Positions 35,291 through 47,426 of a stretch of 64,000 bases of DNA are shown one piece after another; position 1 is the stretch's first letter, and each line of letters starts with the position of its first letter. The position numbers and the translations under genes are program-made. The stretch is taken from contig RHPI01002090.1 of NCBI GenBank assembly GCA_009103225.1, forward strand, positions 493,292 to 557,291, read 5' to 3'. The notes under the pieces are model-generated. The model ran no database searches and had not been told where the DNA came from. It worked only from the letters and a program-made list of their open reading frames with translations. This stretch comes from Chlorokybus atmophyticus (lineage: Eukaryota > Streptophyta > Chlorokybophyceae > Chlorokybales > Chlorokybaceae).

Positions 35291-36009
35291 CACTCCGAGG
35301 ACGATAAGCGCCATCACGTGGCCAACAGCTTCCAACAGGTGTGTTCCTTACTGGGGCATCCTCTCAATATCAACGCAGCGCGGCATGGCTCCCGTGCTCA
35401 TCGTGTCCGCGCCAAGTGGACCAACCTGGCAACAGTCAAAGATCTCTTTGCTGCTGAATATCTGCACATCAGTCGTCCACGCAATCTGACAGTCGATGCT
35501 ATCCTGAACCCTGGTGGAACAGCACAACCAGTCACCCGACGCGATCACCACCACTTCTACCAGTGCAACCAGCCCGGGCAACCACGTCGTGCGCTCCCCA
35601 CGCTGGTGTCCCACTCAAAATCGTACGCCTTCTGCAACCACGGCGCAGGCATGGTGTTGGATCCCAGCACAGGCCAGCTGGAGGAACCCAATGCACGTGA
35701 GCACGAATGCGCAATGGGATTGACTTCAGGCAGTATGACAGGTTCCACGCTGACCGACAGTCAGCAATGGAATGCCAACTGTTGGGACGCGCCATGGATC
35801 AGAATAGCATGGTATGGTTATTGAAAACGTGGTTTGCTCTTCAAGACCGCCATGTGTCCTTCCAGGAGCTCGAACACCTGGCAGGGGGGTGGGCCGATCG
35901 CGTGCAAGAGACCAAAACGGCACATACCGCCCTCGAAATCGCCCATATGAAGGAACAGGCAGCAGTCACTGTGGAGGACATCTCAGTGGTCGCCAATGCC
36001 ACCTCTTGA
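35291..36009 (+). pseudogene. element B methyltransferase C-half
   Basis: Resumes with the SEDDK segment, VCSLLGHPLNINAARHGSRA and HRVRAKWTNL, then GQLEEPNAREHECAMGL and ends at a TGA (36007-36009) where A reads TGG. The following pol ORF is in the same frame, in contrast to A. Confidence 0.8.
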
Positions 36010-37470
36010 TCCCATGCCATTGAACCAATGGCTACAGGTCAGATGCGAGAACAACTGGAGGCTCTCCTCAACAAGAGGAGAAGTCAGTTCAGTTTCAACG
36101 TAAGGGAACTGGGTGTTTGCTCAGTTTACCAGATGGACATCGAGTTGGTGGACACCGAACCGGTGTTTCGACGACAATACCGACTCTCCAAATTGGAAGA
36201 AGTCTTGGTGGAGCAGAGGTGCAAGGCTCTGCTAGATGCAGGCCTGATTGAGGAGTCCACATCGGACTTTGCGGCCGCAACCGTCATGCCCCTGAAGAAG
36301 GATTCAGCAGGCAACTGGACAGACCGGCGCATGTGCGGCGACTATCGCCCCCTCAACAACAAGACCAAACAAGACAGGTATCCAATGCCTACCGCAGAGG
36401 GTATTGATGATGTAGGAGACTGCACCGTCTTCAGCATCCTGGATATGCGATAAGGGTACAACTAGATCGCCATCAAGGAGGAGGACAAGCACAAGACCTC
36501 TTTCTGGGGCAACCGGCAGCTGTACGAGTGGAAGGTCATGCCCTTCGGACTGAAGAACGCTCTTGCCAAGTTTCAGCGCGTCATGGACAAAGCCTTGAAG
36601 GGGCTGGACTTCGCGCGATGCTCCATCGACGACATTCTCATCTTCAGTCGCAGTAACGACGAGCACCTGCAGCACATCGAGGCAGTGCTGGAGAGACTTA
36701 AGGGGGTGGGAATGACAGTGCACCCCGACAAGTGCACCTTCTTTACTCGCAAGGTACCCTACCTAGGGCACATGATTGTGCCTTACGGTGTGCACGAACT
36801 GCAGGCAAAGGTGGAGGCTTTATCGGCTATCCCTGCTCCCACAGACCTTACGCGTCTGCGTGCCTTTCTGGGCCTTGCCAATTACTATCGTCGGTTCGTG
36901 AAGGACTTCGCAAGGATCGCGCGAATTCTCGACGAACTCCTAAAGAAGGAGGTGGAGTTTGCGTGGAAGGGGCCACAACAGCAGGCGTTTGAGGAGCTAA
37001 AGGGCAGGCTCACCACCGCTCCCATCCTGCAACGGCCTGATTACAACAAGCCCTTCATCCTCCACACCGACTGGAGCAAACTTGGGATGGGGGCTGTGCT
37101 GGTACAGCACGATGAGAACAAGAAGGAGCGGGTGGTGTCATACGCCAGCCAGAGCAACAACATCGCTGAGGCCAACTACAGCAGCTACGAGGGGGAGTGC
37201 CGACTGCAGTATGGGCTATCTCCTTCTTCAGACCTTTCCTTTTTGGTCGACAATTCCAGCTGATCACGGATCATCAGCCACTCAAGTGGTTAATGACCAA
37301 CAAACATCTGATATGGAGACTTGCTCGCTGGGCCCTATTGCTGCAGGAGTATGACTTCAAGATCAACCACCGCGCCGGCTTCACCAACCAGGACGCTGAT
37401 GGCCTCAGTCGCAACCTCACCGCAGTACCAACGATGCAACCGGAGCTCGGCCCCGCAGCAGTAGCTCCCA
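36010..37470 (+). pseudogene. element B RT and RNase H
   Basis: Same frame as the methyltransferase. VDTEPVFRRQYRLSKLEE and FSILDMR are followed by TAA (36451) and TAG (36463), which are CAA and CAG in element A. The catalytic motif is SIDD instead of YIDD (near 36630). RNase H (FILHTDWSKLGMGAVLVQHD) follows, a one-base deletion near 37200 shifts frame, and GFTNQDADGLSRN closes the domain. Confidence 0.85.
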
Positions 37471-38823
37471 TTATGGCGGCCATGTTTGCTGTTGCCGCGT
37501 TACGGTCAGGGCGTCAGATCAACACCACCTCAACGACAGAGGAGGTTCCTGTCCTTGAGTCTACCGACCCCACAGTGACCACACCCCTAGGGGACGTCCA
37601 CGCGGTCGACATCGAAGTCGATGACACCGAGCTGGCACCCACCAACACCAGGCAGGACATATGGCTGGACAAGCCATCACTCTCCTTCCTTCAAAGTGGC
37701 CAGCCTCCCTCCAATATGAGTGCACGAGAGAAAGATTGTGTCTGTCAGCGCACCCGCCACTATCGGTGGGCGGATGACAAAGTGTACCGCCGCGTCCAGG
37801 ACGAGCACAAGGAGGTGCCAACACCAGCTACACGCAAGGGCATCATCGCTGCCCTCCACACGGAGCTTGGACACTTCAGTGTCAAGCGTACCGTCAGCCT
37901 GGTAAGGGCGCAATATTGGTGGTATGGGCTGTCCAAACAGGTGCAGGGTTCATTTGTCGATGCCAGCAGTGTGACATGGTACGCGCCAGCCTCAACACAT
38001 GCAGCGCCACCTTGCACCCTCTCCCCATCTCTGGGCTGTTCTATTGCTTGGGACTCGACAGTTTGGAAGACTTGGCACCCTCGGCGCGGGGCAACCGCTA
38101 CATCCTGGTCATGATTGAGCACTTCTCCAAATGGGTGGAGCTGGTGCCATTACCCGACAAGAGCAGCAGGGGGGTGTTTCAAGCTTTCCTCTCCCATGTC
38201 CTCAGCCGGTTCGGCAGCTGCACTGAGGTCATCACCAACCAGGGCACTGAGTTCAGAGGGGAGTTCGGAACCCTGTTGGACAGATGCTACATCGATCATT
38301 GCCATACTTCACGTGACCACCCTCAAGCCGACGGTCTCGCCGAGCGGACGGTGCAGACTATCAATAAGGCACTCCGCAAGTACGTGCTGGACTATGAGAA
38401 GACCATCTGGGACGACCACCTTCCGTGGGTGGCTCTTGGCTACCGTTTGTCGAAGTAGGCGGCGCTGCGCGAGTACAGCCCATACTACTTGCTGTTCGGG
38501 CGTCTGCCGTTGCTTCCCTTTCGTGCACAGCAGGAAGTAGACCGTGTGGTGGACAACCTCGACGATCCCGACTGGATGCACAATAACATCACCACACGTG
38601 CCACGCTGTTCGAGCACACCGTCCCGATGGCCTTCCACAACCTGCGCATCGCACAGCACCGTGACACTCTGCGCTACGAGCGCGTGCGGAGCGGCTTCTA
38701 CAAGGAGCGCCAACGGCGGTTTTTAGCAGGTGATTTTGCCTACCGCATGGCAGCCACCAAGAACACGCTCGACACCTCCGTGGGCCGCACCGCCTACAAG
38801 GTACTCAAGGTGTACCCCACAGA
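37471..38823 (+). pseudogene. element B integrase
   Basis: LGHFSVKRTVSLVRAQYWWYG with a damaged CxxC (indel near 37935), then EVITNQGTEFRG, where the second catalytic Asp position reads Asn (ITNQG versus ITDQG in A), and GLAERTVQTINKAL. TAG at 38456 is CAG in A. Linker up to the PHD region follows. Inactive. Confidence 0.82.
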
Positions 38824-39117
38824 GTGCTGGACCTTCTTGGTCAGAATGGCGAGAGGTTGAAAGACAACATGGTGAACTGCGCGCCATGTCACCTCCCTTA
38901 CATAGCAGGCTTCGCGCGCATCCAGCAACCTCGCCCCGCCCGCAGCACACGCTGTAAACGCTGCGGCAGCGCCGGCGATGACGCACTCATGATGCTCTGC
39001 GATGGCTGTAACAAGGTCCTGCATTGCTATTGTCTGGAGCCCGCATTGGACGCAATACCCATGGAGGAGTACTGGTGCGACGATTGCCGCATCAACGGTC
39101 CTCCTCACCTGCGTTAG
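38824..39117 (+). pseudogene. element B PHD finger
   Basis: After a one-base deletion near 38825 the frame reads NMVNCAPCHLPYIAGF, then CKRCGSAGDDALMMLCDGC, LHCYCLEPALD and YWCDDC, ending at TAG. All zinc ligands are kept, showing that the domain is a family feature. Confidence 0.85.
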
Positions 39118-39154
39118 CAACTGAGCTCTGGAGCTGGAACCTCCCCAGAAGCTC

Positions 39155-40291
39155 AGGGGGGGTGGCTTGTTGACTGTGTGTCCTACAGCAAAGCATGTAC
39201 ACTAAGTAAGACACCGCCTCCACATGTCCGTGTTCAGCAACAGTGGAGTGGCTCCACCAAGCATTCCTCGCCATACAAGCTGGGTTATCTTTTACTTTTG
39301 CCACAGGTTATAAGATGTTGCAGCAGCAGGATAAGCACGCATGACTTTCCCTGCAGCGGCCCGATACAGTGTGACCCTCGACTTCCCCCGACCCGACAGC
39401 TGTCATGCCTGGTGCCCACACATACCAGCCTTCATCGGGCATGTCTACATCAAAACCGTCGCCCGACCTACCGACATACCAACGCGCGCGCGTCCCTGAC
39501 CAGTAGCTATGTCATGTCTTCAGGGTAGCTCACGACCAAAGCCCACATAGGCACCGCGCGTAGCTGTTCAGTTGTGAGTTCAGTGATAAGTAAATTTTAT
39601 ATCGAGTGACAACCGCTGTGGAAATAGCCTCGACATGACCATTAGCTTATGTTTTGAACAGTCATGATTTGACTTGTATAAGTAGTCACAGTGTTCACCG
39701 GATCAGCTGGTGACACTGTGAGTGAGAAAGCTAAGAGCTTGTGAAACGACTTGAACTACGAACACGCCATCTCGGTTACCAAGAACCCCCTCACTGTGTG
39801 AGAGCTTGTGCATGCTCGTGCGTGCATCGTGCTTGTCATCGCCGTGGGCCTGGTGTGCCTAGTTGCAGTGTGCTTGTTGGCATCAGTCAGGGCATAATAC
39901 CCACGTGTTGCTTGCTCATTCACCTCACTTAACAGTGTAACACATTTTTCGCTCATGCAAAGAACTGTGTAAACAGCACTACCTATAGTAGTGGCTTGTT
40001 GATTGTGTGTCCTACAGCACAGCATGTACACTAAGTAAGATACCGCCTCCACATGTCCGTGTTCAGCAACAGTGGAGCGGCTCCACCAAGCATTCCTCGC
40101 CATACAAGCTGGGTTATCTTTTACTTTTGCCACAGCAACAGTGGAGCGGCTCCACCAAGCATTCCTCGCCATACAAGCTGGGTTATCTTTTACTTCTGCC
40201 ACAGGATATAAGATGTTGCAGCAGCAGGACAAGCACGCATGACTTTCCCTGCAGCGGCCCGAGACAGTGTGACCCTCGACTTCCCGCGACA
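39155..40291 (+). repeat. element B polypurine run, block X and 3' LTR
   Basis: A-GGGGGGG (39155-39162) is followed by block X (39163-39400), then the LTR core from TGTCATGCC (39401) to CTATAGTAG (39991), then block X again (39992-40291) ending GCGACA. The second X contains a 69-bp tandem duplication (40067-40135, 40136-40204). TATAAGTAG lies near 39677. Same layout as in element A. Confidence 0.8.
40067..40204. repeat. 69-bp tandem duplication
   Basis: Two copies beginning CAACAGTGGAGCGGCTCC and differing at one position (ACTTTTGCC versus ACTTCTGCC). Absent from the first X block of the same element, so it arose after the LTR sequence diverged. Confidence 0.9.
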
Positions 40292-40299
40292 GCATACCA

Positions 40300-40375
40300 C
40301 GCAGCCCGGCAGTCGCGGGTGCCGTATGTGATGGCCACTTATGGCCTGGCGCGTGTGATGCCGGCCGGCCAATAG
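40300..40375. repeat. CGCAGCCCGGCARTCGCGGGT repeat, copy 1
   Basis: Related copies lie at about 42525-42595 and 43447-43545. All share a CCGGCARTCGCRGGT core; the first and third share TATGTGATG downstream, and all have CCGGCC-rich or CCGCCC-rich ends. Unclassified dispersed repeat. Confidence 0.55.
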
Positions 40376-40649
40376 TTGAACCTTAACGTCAAGGTGGTTT
40401 ATGTTAGTACTTCATTTGCAATAATAACCACATAACTACACACTAATCGTCTTTTTTAGTAACGTTCTACTAATGTTCAATTATTAAACAATTTGTGTAA
40501 GTTTGTATTAACGCTATATTACTGCTACCAAGGTGACTTGGGGAGTTTCTTAATATAAGCACAAATCAAAGACTTTACAAGTCAGCGTTTGTTTGGCTAT
40601 CATAGCAAAGGAATCTCTCTCAATCACTGCCGCAATTAAATGGCAACAT

Positions 40650-40783
40650 CGTCGCAAAATGTTTCCCCTATCGGCCGACTAAATATTGGCAACGGCCGTG
40701 CACCTGAGGATACTCAGTTAGACTGTCGTGGCTCAGTCCACCTGTAATCTCGATACAGACACCTGAGTATAACTTCCGTTACT
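40650..40783. repeat. dispersed repeat block (copy 2)
   Basis: Matches 14997-15149 over most of its length. The hairpin is imperfect here (CCTGAGTATAAC versus GTTACTATCAGG). GGTGACT/TAACTAACAGG-type units follow to about 40930, as after copy 1. Confidence 0.75.
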
Positions 40784-41661
40784 ATCAGGCCCTAACCATT
40801 ATAATTCAGTCCCTATTAGGTGACTGTGCGTAACTAACAGGTGCTTGTTAGTTACGCACCGGCAACTGTATGGTAACTGAGCTCGACTGTAAGGCACCGG
40901 TCAATTACACATCAGTCACCTTCAGGTATTTATGCGTAACTAACTGGCGATCGTATGCTGCCTAAGCGTGACTGACATGCACCTCATAGTACCTGCCGTT
41001 ATTGATGTGTACCTTAGAAGGTACCTATCAGTACCATTCTATCATGATTAGATATTACACGTGCGTGTCATGCTGTGAACGTGATTATGAAAAAACGCAT
41101 CTGATAATATAAAGTTAGTCTGTTACAATTGTAACGTTGCTATGCGCAATGTAAACTACACTAAGCTACAACAAGTACCTGCAGTAGTAGTCTACCACTA
41201 CTACTGCAACTATCCTTATACTATTTTTTATCGCCGCTCCGCCTCCTCCGCTCCTGCGCCGCCGCCGCCGCCTGGCCTGGTCGGCCTGGCCCGGTCGCCC
41301 TGAGGCAGCAAAGGCGGTTAGCTTGAGCGAACAACACAACGTCATGACACACAAGCAAGCTTACCTCGCCATCGCGGCCGCCTCTCATACTCCGCCGCCG
41401 CCGCCGCCTGGCCTAGCTTGGCCTGGTTGGTTGGTCTGGCCGCCGCCCTGAGGCAAGAAGGGCGGTTGGGCTGCAGGTGTACTTGCGCACAACACAACTA
41501 TAACACACAAGTGGACAGACTCACCTACTGTCGACAACCTAACCGACGCCGCCACCACCGCCGCCGCCGCCGCCGCAGCCCCTGCACAGCGCTCAAGTCA
41601 AGTGTCCAACTTGAACTTGACAGTGTTGAAGCCGTTGGGCGTTTGAATTGCCGAAGACACG

Positions 41662-41701
41662 ATGGCACAATCGTACCATTGTAGTAGTACGATTGTGCCA
41701 T
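41662..41701. repeat. perfect 15-bp inverted repeat
   Basis: ATGGCACAATCGTAC at 41662-41676 and its exact reverse complement at 41687-41701 with a 10-base loop. Possibly the tip of a small foldback element. Confidence 0.7.
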
Positions 41702-41899
41702 TGCCACAATGGAAGCATCGTTCTATGTCAATAATACGTTAATTGCATTGTATGATAGACTATCAATGATTCATTAATACTCCCGACTTGCCGACAGTAC
41801 GCGGCGAAAAATAGGAACTACCGGTCACGTGCTTGTCACTATAAGACGTCCCCGCGCATAATGTGTTACGGTTAGGTGACGACCGATGTCGACCGGCAC

Positions 41900-42236
41900 C
41901 ACAAGTCACTCAAACGCGACTTGCTTGCCACAACAGGCAGGCCGCCGCGCATACTACATGCCGGCTAGACTACGACCGACGGTCGGCCGTTACTATACAT
42001 GATGACCAATAGGTGATCTGTTTGCTACAAAAAGCAGTCGCCACCGCGCAATTGCCGACCAACAATCGGCCGTTACTATAAGTGACCGAGAAGTGACTTG
42101 TTTGCCACAATAGGTAAGTCGCCATCTCGCACAATGACCGACCGGCGGTTGGCCGTCACTGCAAGTGACGTGCTTGCCATATTAGGCAGGCCGCCGTTGC
42201 ATGTACCCATCGACCGTCGGTTGGCCGTCAACAACA
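41900..42236. repeat. degenerate ~73-105-bp tandem repeats
   Basis: Four units, each with GTGACYTGYTTGCCA, a gap, GGYMRGYCGCC and CGACCGNCGGTYGGCCGT-like palindromic sequence. Unit starts are near 41900, 42000, 42080 and 42164. GC-rich palindromes alternate with AT-rich parts. Confidence 0.6.
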
Positions 42237-45185
42237 GTCCACATTAGCCGACGACAGACCCAACAGTTCAGCAGTGACATGTCAGGCAGGGTTAGGTAGG
42301 GTCAGGCACCCGGCAGTCCCTCAATCCTTGGTCAGTCACCGTGCAAAATTTGCTATGGTAGACACACGTTCCTTTACTTAGCCATATATCGACATTGACC
42401 ATCATTCATGCGAGCTTGCATTATATAGGGATGCCCTTTTAGACCTGGACAACCCAGGTTGTTTAAAATCCAACGGCTTGTAGTCGCCGCTCAATTAATG
42501 CTACGCATACTGCCGTGCAAGTTGCACGATGCAGTCCGGCAGTCGCAGGTGCTTTTGTCGTGCCGTGGGTTGTGCCGGCCGGCCGACCGGCATTCAAAGT
42601 CATTTACACATCCCCAACCAATCAACCCGCCCACTCAGCCGCACCCCTAGTTATCGCTGTAGCTTTGCAACTTCAATCAAATGCATGGGTAATGCTTATT
42701 AACGCTCGTTTGGCTAAAGTCCATGTTTGGTGCCCCTTTTACATTAGCGGTTAATCGTTGATGTTAAGTGGTAGGGTGTAAATTGGTAGGGTGTGAACAG
42801 TTAAAGTAAGGGTTAGAAAGACGGCATGTGTTTAAGGTATGGGGCCCGCTCCGACCTCGCATTGCAAAAAATGCACAAATTCTAACCGCTAACTGTTGCT
42901 CAACTTGGCGTCAAAACGTCGACGGTTGGACTCCGTCGTTGAAATGTCGTTGTTGCAGATATGCCATTGAGATTGTCGAGCATTTTTTCAATGATTGGCA
43001 TCTTTACGCCTGTCTTGGGCCACAGTGTGTAACACCGTTGCGAACCCATTTGATTACAATCGTGCGCAATCAAGCGGTAGCCTAATGACGCAAATTATCG
43101 TTTGGTTGTATCTTAACGTTAAGGTGTTTTTTGAGGCTAATATTATGGATTGAATATGACCATTTTGCTACCCACTAGGAACCTGCCAACGTAATGTGGC
43201 AGGAACGTTACTACTTAATTTGCCACCTCAATAAGTGTGTTACATGTCATATGGGCCATATGCAACATAATGCCGGCATATGTGCACCGTGCAGATTGTG
43301 CGCATTATTGATATTTATTTGCAGATAGTTTGAGCAGTTGCATGACGTGGGGATGTGCTTTGGACGCTCGAGATCTATTTCTTGCAGATCGAACGGCTGA
43401 TAGTTGATAGACGCCGCCTAGCCAATGAGCGGCAGGTGAGCCGCGCATACCGCGCAGCCCGGCAATCGCGGGTCCCCTATGTGATGCGCTTGGTGGGGTT
43501 TGCGTGTGCCCGAATGCCGCCCCGCCCAATCAGCCGCACCGCTCGTTGGGTTGCCTACCTATGTAATGCAAATTGCAATGTGTTGCTTAAGCCCCAATAA
43601 CGACTGGTATTACCAGTTAAACCGGCTGAGTTTGTCTGCGTGGGCCTAGCACGTTTATTACACTGATAGCAACGTGCACGCCTACATCCATCTGTGCATG
43701 ATCGAAAATATGAGATTGTCGGACGCTGACCAGGGCAGAACTCTGCACGGTTGCATGCACTTTATGTGAGTATGTGCAGCCGTACAGTAGGCCCTAGGTG
43801 TAGCCGTACAAGAGACCTCTCATTGCCACCAAAAAGTATCAGCCGCTACAAGCCCGGTTGGCGCACTGACAATGCTTCGTGGTGCTGCGTCAGCACGCGC
43901 CCGTCAAAACTACGGCACGCGTCGACAGGGGACTCAGCATTATTGACGAGCCGAGTGTCCTCAGCTGTCCGGCGGATGTCCGATGGGCGTCTGGAAACAC
44001 AGGTCTGTACGCTATATACATGATACTGAAGGGACTGTACCTAGCCAATTCAGTTCCTTCCTTTCCGCGTGCACGTGCTGTGCGCTCACCATCGCCGATG
44101 CTCACGTTATGCTGATGGAAGCGCACGCTCCAGCCCTTGGAAACGTCAGGTGGACACTCGCACGTTGCTGATACCACGCGCAGATAACGCACGCACACAC
44201 AAGCTCCGAGCTGGCGGACGATCGGGGCTTTGGTCCCGCGCTCGCCCACAGGCTGCATGCCTCAGCACTCTCCGCCCACCGCCGCCCCAGCTGGTGCGTG
44301 TGCCACCAGCATCGCTTGAGACTTGTGCTCAGCGGCCTGGTGAGGTGCTGCTGGAAATCGAGGCAGACAAGAAGCTGCAGGGGCCAAAGCAGAGGGTGTG
44401 CTGAGTGACTTCTGCTGCGGCTGGCGCGTCGCCGCCGAGCTGGTGGGCGGCTTCTTGGGTGCGTGTATTGAGCGCTGCTTAGTAGTAGCGCTGGCCGATC
44501 GTTCTTGCTGGCGCTGTGATGTCTTGCTGAAAGTCTTGAACGTGTATGCAGTAGATGGCGTCGTTAGTGCACAGTTCAGCTTTGGCTTTGCTGACAACTT
44601 GCTTAGTTTAGGTCATGCGTGTAATGTTCACTGGGCGAGCTACTGACAGTCATGCACCAACTCCGGTGCCGGGAGCAGCAGGGTCAACAGCTCTGTGTTT
44701 GCCGACTGCATTGCTTGAAAGCAGTGCTGTCGGCTTTGTGGGTTGTTGGCTTTGTGGCTTTGGCGTGCAGAAGCCAGCTTCTCACATGCTGTTGTTCAAC
44801 CAGCTCAACTCAGTTTATAGAAGATATGTGACGTGTCCGCTACTTCAGGGGACACGTGTGCTTTTTGTCGTAGCTTTAGAGGTGCGCTGCTCAAATGCTG
44901 GCTGTAAAATACTGGCTGTGAACTTGTACGTTTTCTGCTCAACTGCCAGCAGCGTGCTGCACACAGGTTGTTCATTGCACTGAGTGTGCATTCGCTACGT
45001 CGATATTTTCCAAATACTCCGTTCAGTCTTCGAATTCTCCACGCGTAGCAGTGCACATGTTGAATGATTCGCCTGCTGCAGGTGTGGTCGGTGGCAAAAT
45101 GGTGTGTACACTATGACGACAGCATCCTGACATTGAGTTGCTGGTAGACAAACCCCTCCTTGGCTGGGTTTTTCCATATCACTGC

Positions 45186-47426
45186 ATGGCGCGGGAACCG
45201 TTGCTGTTGACATGCGTGTTGCTGTCGATTGCGCTGTGCGCCGTGCATCCAACTTCAGCAAGGAGGCTTTTGCAAGATCAGCAGTGCAGCCAAGCATGCT
45301 TTGACGCTGCGGTGCCCAATTTCGATGTCGGAAGCTCGTTTCTGTACTTTGATGCCGGATGCACAAATGAATCGCTGCCAGGATGCCAAGCCAGCACCGG
45401 ATGCCGCTTGTGCCAGATCTCCAGCGACGCTTTAAACCCTCAGTGCCCGCAATGTGTGTGTGATTACTACGCAGGCCAAGGGACTGATGTGCCCGGGTGT
45501 GTTCTATTGTCACCAGCTGCTGCCCCGCCCAACGATGCAACCTCACCTCCTTCGCCAAGCTCGACACCACCATCGACAACACCATCGCCACAACCAGCAG
45601 GTACACTCACACCGCCTGCTCTTACCCCACCTTCTCCCCTGGCAGCACCGCTAGACATGCCAACAGCACCTCAAGGTGCAACCAACAGTCAGTCTTCATA
45701 ATGGGCTCCGTGATTGCAAGCAAGTGCAACGCATGGGTTGGGGAACAGTGCTCACACGCATGTTTTACAGTGTTGCTCTTGCTTGCTCATGTTGCATGTG
45801 GACGTTTTGCAGGCAACACCACCTTTACAGTGGACTTGCAACTTGTTGGGCCACAGAGCGTCTTGATACCCTTTGATCTGGAACGTCAGCAGCAAGTGCT
45901 GTTGGCATTGACGCAAGCTGTTCCAGCACTAGGGTGCGTGGTGGGTGTATCGTTATCACACTTAACCACAACTTTGCCCAATAACTTATTGGTCTGGTTT
46001 CACGCTGATGCCATCTTGCGCTGTAGGTCTAGCATAGTCTCCTTTACCAGCATCACGCAAACTGGCAGGCGCTTGCGTAGAACATTGCTGCAGGATCCAA
46101 CTGTGACCGTGCTGGCCACACTGTTGGTGACAACCGCAGCAAACCAGGCAACACAACTGCTGACAGACATACAGAATGTATTATCAAGTGGTGCAATCAC
46201 TGCCAACCTGCCGTCCCAAGGTGAGCCCCCCTGCATCAATCCCTCGTTCGACTGGAGTCCAACACGTACTTGTTTGGATCACTTTGTCATACAGCAAGCC
46301 TTGCCCCCGCATTGTGACGTTAGTTCATTGCCTGCGTGTTGTGCGCCGTGCAGGACTTGCCAGTGTGGCTGTATCATCTGTATCCCCTCCGCCTTATCAG
46401 ACTCCCGTACCGCCCACAGGTTGGTGCGGAGATTTCATTCTAGATACACAGTTGATCTGGCACGTCACGTCTGGCTTTGGTGTCACAAGTTCATACATTA
46501 ACAACGTGTTTGCAGGTGGCTCAAATGGCAGCACTAGTGTAGGTGCCATTGTTGGCGGGGCCGTTGGCGGTGTTGTTGTGCTGTTGCTGCTAGCAGCTTT
46601 GGCACTTTATTTCCTGAAAAGGAGAAGGCGAGGACAAACTTCCTCTCACCCATCTATCCTGAAGCCAACGCACAAGTCGCCGCTCAGTTCGACTGCTGCA
46701 TCCGCGGCTGGCATCCACCAACCGAGGGTTGCGGACAGCGTGCAGATGGTACCATCCACTCCAAGTCCAAAATCGCAGGTTTGTGCATATGCGCATTGTG
46801 GCTTTGCTAACCTCACATAACTTGGTGATATGGGAAGACACGTTACACGTGCATATCAACTGCAAACATTGCCGTTATCGCACTGCGATGCACGAATCTG
46901 TGGCACATGTGCAAACTCTGCTTATCTCACAGTCTGACTTGCAATACGCAGGGCCTGATTGTGACAGAAAACAAGTCAAGGTTGTCGCTGGACTCAAGCC
47001 TCCCATATGTGTCGGCCACATGGGAAAGCAAGCAGCAGGGCGAGATGAAGTGGCTGCAGGCCCCTTCCCCTCCAATGCCAGTGTCGGCACCCAACTCTCG
47101 GCCACCAAGTTTTGATGTTCGAAGAGGGTAAGCACTGCAAAGTACTCAATTATCAACCAGGCATAACAGCCTTAATTCTGCTGTCTCACTGTCATGCGCC
47201 ATCATGCGCGTGCGTTCATGTGCATGTCTGTGTGCGTCTCATACACAAGTGTGCCACCAGGATGGACGACCCCAAGCGGGAACCAACATCAGGGAAGACG
47301 TTTGCCATGAGTGCCGCTGACAGAGCATGGAGATCAGTTGAGCTGAGCAAGGAGATGGTACAACAAGTAGCTGATACTTATGGCGCAGAGGAGGAGGCTG
47401 CCCCGTCAAGCTCTCCGCGTAGATAA
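45186..47426 (+). CDS. secreted-type single-pass membrane protein (type I)
   Basis: Seven exons (45186-45600, 45813-45933, 46027-46220, 46354-46419, 46516-46778, 46952-47127, 47261-47426) join in frame to 466 residues. Start ATG 45186: signal peptide (MAREPLLLTCVLLSIALCAV) and the RRLLQ motif known from chlorophyte secretory proteins; a Cys-rich domain (about 12 Cys, CQASTGCRLC, CPQCVC); a Ser/Pro/Thr-rich hinge; a region of VDLQLVGPQ...VLLALTQAVPALG...GRRLRRTLLQ...VTVLATLL type, a β-α ferredoxin-like extracellular domain common in volvocine surface proteins by my recollection; Pro-rich stem; transmembrane segment AIVGGAVGGVVVLLLLAALA followed by KRRRR; and a cytosolic tail with PSPPMPVSAPNSRPPSFD and an acidic end. 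Probable surface receptor or wall-contact protein; no ligand or enzyme domain seen. Confidence 0.85.

Larger units (their letters stand above)
33935..40291 (+). mobile_element. element B: truncated, decayed copy of the element A family
   Basis: Plus-strand copy lacking the 5' LTR, most of gag and the protease; homology to element A starts at the AWFRPHWDE segment (~33938) and runs to the 3' LTR at 40291. It carries at least five in-frame stops (34227, 36007, 36451, 36463, 38456), several frameshifts (about 34690, 37200, 37935, 38825), loss of the methyltransferase catalytic Cys, YIDD changed to SIDD, and a 455-bp LTR-like insertion (34836-35290). It is therefore dead. It is valuable because it shows that the A polyprotein was originally one frame. 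Confidence 0.9.
40292..45185. other. repeat-rich intergenic region, no supported gene
   Basis: Holds the second copy of the hairpin block (40650-40783), ~85-bp degenerate tandem repeats (41900-42236), an inverted repeat (41662-41701), and three copies of a CCCGGCARTCGCGGGT repeat (40300, 42525, 43447). ORFs at 44069-44404 (+), 44262-44597 (-) and 44615-44983 (+) have no recognisable domain; 44.2-44.6 kb is compositionally coding-like but unassigned. Confidence 0.5.
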
